NCBI GenBank assembly: GCA_027083665.1
Contig: JALWNV010000034.1
Span: 1 to 7,060, forward strand
DNA length: 7,060 nucleotides
Reading direction: 5' to 3'
Origin: Helicobacteraceae bacterium
Lineage (GTDB): Bacteria; Campylobacterota; Campylobacteria; Campylobacterales; Sulfurimonadaceae
Of this stretch, positions 5,865 through 7,060 are shown piece after piece. Under the pieces are notes generated by a model. It searched no databases. It saw nothing but the letters and a program-made list of their open reading frames with translations, and had not been told where the DNA came from. Numbering within the stretch: the stretch's first letter is position 1; each line of letters begins with the position of its first letter. Position numbers and translations under genes: made by a program.

Positions 5865-7023
5865 CCGTGTACCCGACCGGCATACGGGCAATGCGGAGAA
5901 ATACATCCTGCGAAAAAAGCTTTTCGGCACCGAAGATGTCCTGCCGATGTGGGTGGCCGATATGGACATCGAAACGCCCGAATGCGTCCGTGACGCCGTG
6001 TTACGGCGGGCGGCACAGCCGGTCTACGGCTACGAGGAGATGCCCGAAAGTGCTTTTGAAGCACAGATGGCATGCATGAAAAAACGCCACGGTTTGACGC
6101 TGCAGCGCGAGTGGCTTCGCTATTCGCACTCCGTCGTCGCGTCGATCTCGACGGCGATCATGGCGTTTACCGCTCCCGGCGACGAAGTGATTGTCCAGCC
6201 GCCGATCTACCCGCCGTTTATGAAACAGGTCGTGCACAACAACAGGACACTCGTGACCAATCCGCTGCAGCGTGACGGCGACGGTGACTACCGTTTCGAC
6301 CTCGACGACCTGAAATCCAAGATCACGCCGCGGACAAAACTGCTGCTGCTGTGTTCGCCGCACAACCCGGTCGGCCGCGTCTGGACACGCGGCGAGCTCG
6401 AAGCGCTGGCGGCGCTCTGCCTCGAACACGGTATCCGGGTCTTCGCCGACGAGATACACTCCGACCTCGTTTACGCTCCGCACCGGCACGTGCCGTTTGC
6501 CTCGCTGTCGGATGAGGTTCGCGACAGTACGGTCACGGCGGTCGGTCCCGGTAAAACGTTCAATGTCGCGGGACTCGCGATCTCGACGGTGGCGATCGCC
6601 GACGAAGCGATGCGCGTACGATTCGACGAGGTGTACGAGGCGATCCACTTCGCACAGGGGATGATCTTCGGCCACGCCGGTTTCGAGGCGGCGTACCGCG
6701 AAGGCGAAGCGTGGCTCGATGCCCTGCTGGTGCATCTGGCGAAGAATGCCGAAACACTCGAGAGCCTGTTGCAAAGATATGACGGCATCGATTTTCACCC
6801 GCCCGAAGGTACCTACCTGGCCTGGCTGGACTGCCGCGGACTGGGATTCGAAAGTGACCGGGAACTGCGCCGGTTTTTTGTGCAGAAGGCGAAACTCGGT
6901 CTCAGCCCCGGCATCTCGTTCGGCCGCGAGGGCAGCGGATTCATGCGGCTGAATTTCGCCGTGCCGACACCGGTGATGGACGAAGCTTTGGCACGGCTGG
7001 AAAAGGCGCTTGTAAACTTGTAA
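5851..7023 (+). CDS. MalY/PatB family PLP-dependent C-S lyase (cystathionine beta-lyase type)
   Basis: This is a cytoplasmic fold-type I aminotransferase-like enzyme of the MalY/PatB class, which uses pyridoxal phosphate to cleave the C-S bond of cystathionine or cysteine conjugates, giving a thiol, pyruvate and ammonia. The 390-residue product shows LPMWVADMD at 31-39 and a YGYEE turn at 59-63, both typical of this class; SPHNPVGR at 169-176 with N172; ADEIHSDLVY at 199-208 with D200, which contacts the pyridine nitrogen; the Schiff-base lysine K235 in GPGKTFNVAGL; YLAWLDCRGLG at 322-332; and the substrate-carboxylate arginine R366 in FMRLNFAVP. ATG 5851 is preferred because GGAG at 5840-5843 is seven bases upstream. 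ATG 5845 and TTG 5809 are also in frame. It overlaps the lipoprotein gene by 14 bases. It probably serves methionine or sulfur amino acid metabolism; true substrate and any transaminase activity cannot be read from sequence. Confidence 0.9.
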   Translation: MPLFDRVPDRHTGNAEKYILRKKLFGTEDVLPMWVADMDIETPECVRDAVLRRAAQPVYGYEEMPESAFEAQMACMKKRHGLTLQREWLRYSHSVVASISTAIMAFTAPGDEVIVQPPIYPPFMKQVVHNNRTLVTNPLQRDGDGDYRFDLDDLKSKITPRTKLLLLCSPHNPVGRVWTRGELEALAALCLEHGIRVFADEIHSDLVYAPHRHVPFASLSDEVRDSTVTAVGPGKTFNVAGLAISTVAIADEAMRVRFDEVYEAIHFAQGMIFGHAGFEAAYREGEAWLDALLVHLAKNAETLESLLQRYDGIDFHPPEGTYLAWLDCRGLGFESDRELRRFFVQKAKLGLSPGISFGREGSGFMRLNFAVPTPVMDEALARLEKALVNL

Positions 7024-7033
7024 ATGAAAAGAC

Positions 7034-7040
7034 GGGAGGT
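7034..7040 (+). promoter_or_regulatory. Ribosome binding site for the gene starting at 7046
   Basis: GGGAGGT stands five bases before the ATG at 7046. There is no terminator-like hairpin between the C-S lyase stop and this site, so transcription probably continues into the next gene. Confidence 0.6.
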
Positions 7041-7045
7041 TGTGT

Positions 7046-7060
7046 ATGAAAAAAGTCATG
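7046..7060 (+). CDS. Start of a further gene (partial, unidentified)
   Basis: An ATG with a well-placed GGGAGGT begins a frame reading Met-Lys-Lys-Val-Met before the window ends. The Lys-Lys start would fit a signal peptide, but five residues are too few to say. An ATG at 7024, directly after the preceding stop, opens a different frame but has no ribosome binding site. The 22-base gap to the C-S lyase gene suggests the same operon. Confidence 0.5.

Noticed and set aside
6001..7059. Long minus-strand open frame (352 codons) opposite the C-S lyase
   Set aside because: The plus-strand gene has all catalytic residues; the reverse frame is low-complexity Arg/His/Val-rich and lacks any recognisable motif.

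Overview
The window is one densely packed plus-strand gene block of bacterial chromosome, about 56% GC by eye, with no mobile elements, RNA genes or CRISPR arrays that I can see. Gene order and protein style suggest a Campylobacterota (Epsilonproteobacteria) relative with unusually high GC for that group. This is an inference: the greA-argC-metallophosphoesterase-MCE transporter arrangement and the ArgC and GreA sequences look like those of sulfur- or hydrogen-oxidising members of the phylum, but no search was run.

Layout. Positions 1-182 hold the possible tail of an upstream reading frame (stop at 84-86), an inverted repeat with a T-run behind it (54-107), and a clear TATAAT -10 box (154-159) with a Shine-Dalgarno motif ahead of a GTG start. 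From 183 to 7023 seven more or less overlapping gene junctions link eight genes: greA (transcript cleavage factor), argC (arginine biosynthesis), an LpxH-like calcineurin-family phosphoesterase (probable lipid A step), then a four-gene MCE/Mla-type lipid transporter (STAS-MlaE fusion permease, MlaF ATPase, MlaD MCE protein, auxiliary lipoprotein of the ABC_trans_aux family), and a MalY/PatB-type PLP-dependent C-S lyase. A ninth gene begins at 7046 and runs off the window.

Functionally the centre of the operon is envelope lipid biology. The phosphoesterase probably acts in lipid A synthesis. The MlaE/F/D proteins and the lipoprotein would form an inner-membrane ABC engine with a periplasmic MCE ring and an outer-membrane-facing lipoprotein. 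No mlaC- or mlaA-like gene is present, and the usual separate MlaB regulator appears as an N-terminal STAS domain on the permease. greA, argC and the C-S lyase are housekeeping or metabolic genes that share the transcript without an obvious functional link. Nothing here proves a previously undescribed system; the MCE module's composition is the most interesting part.
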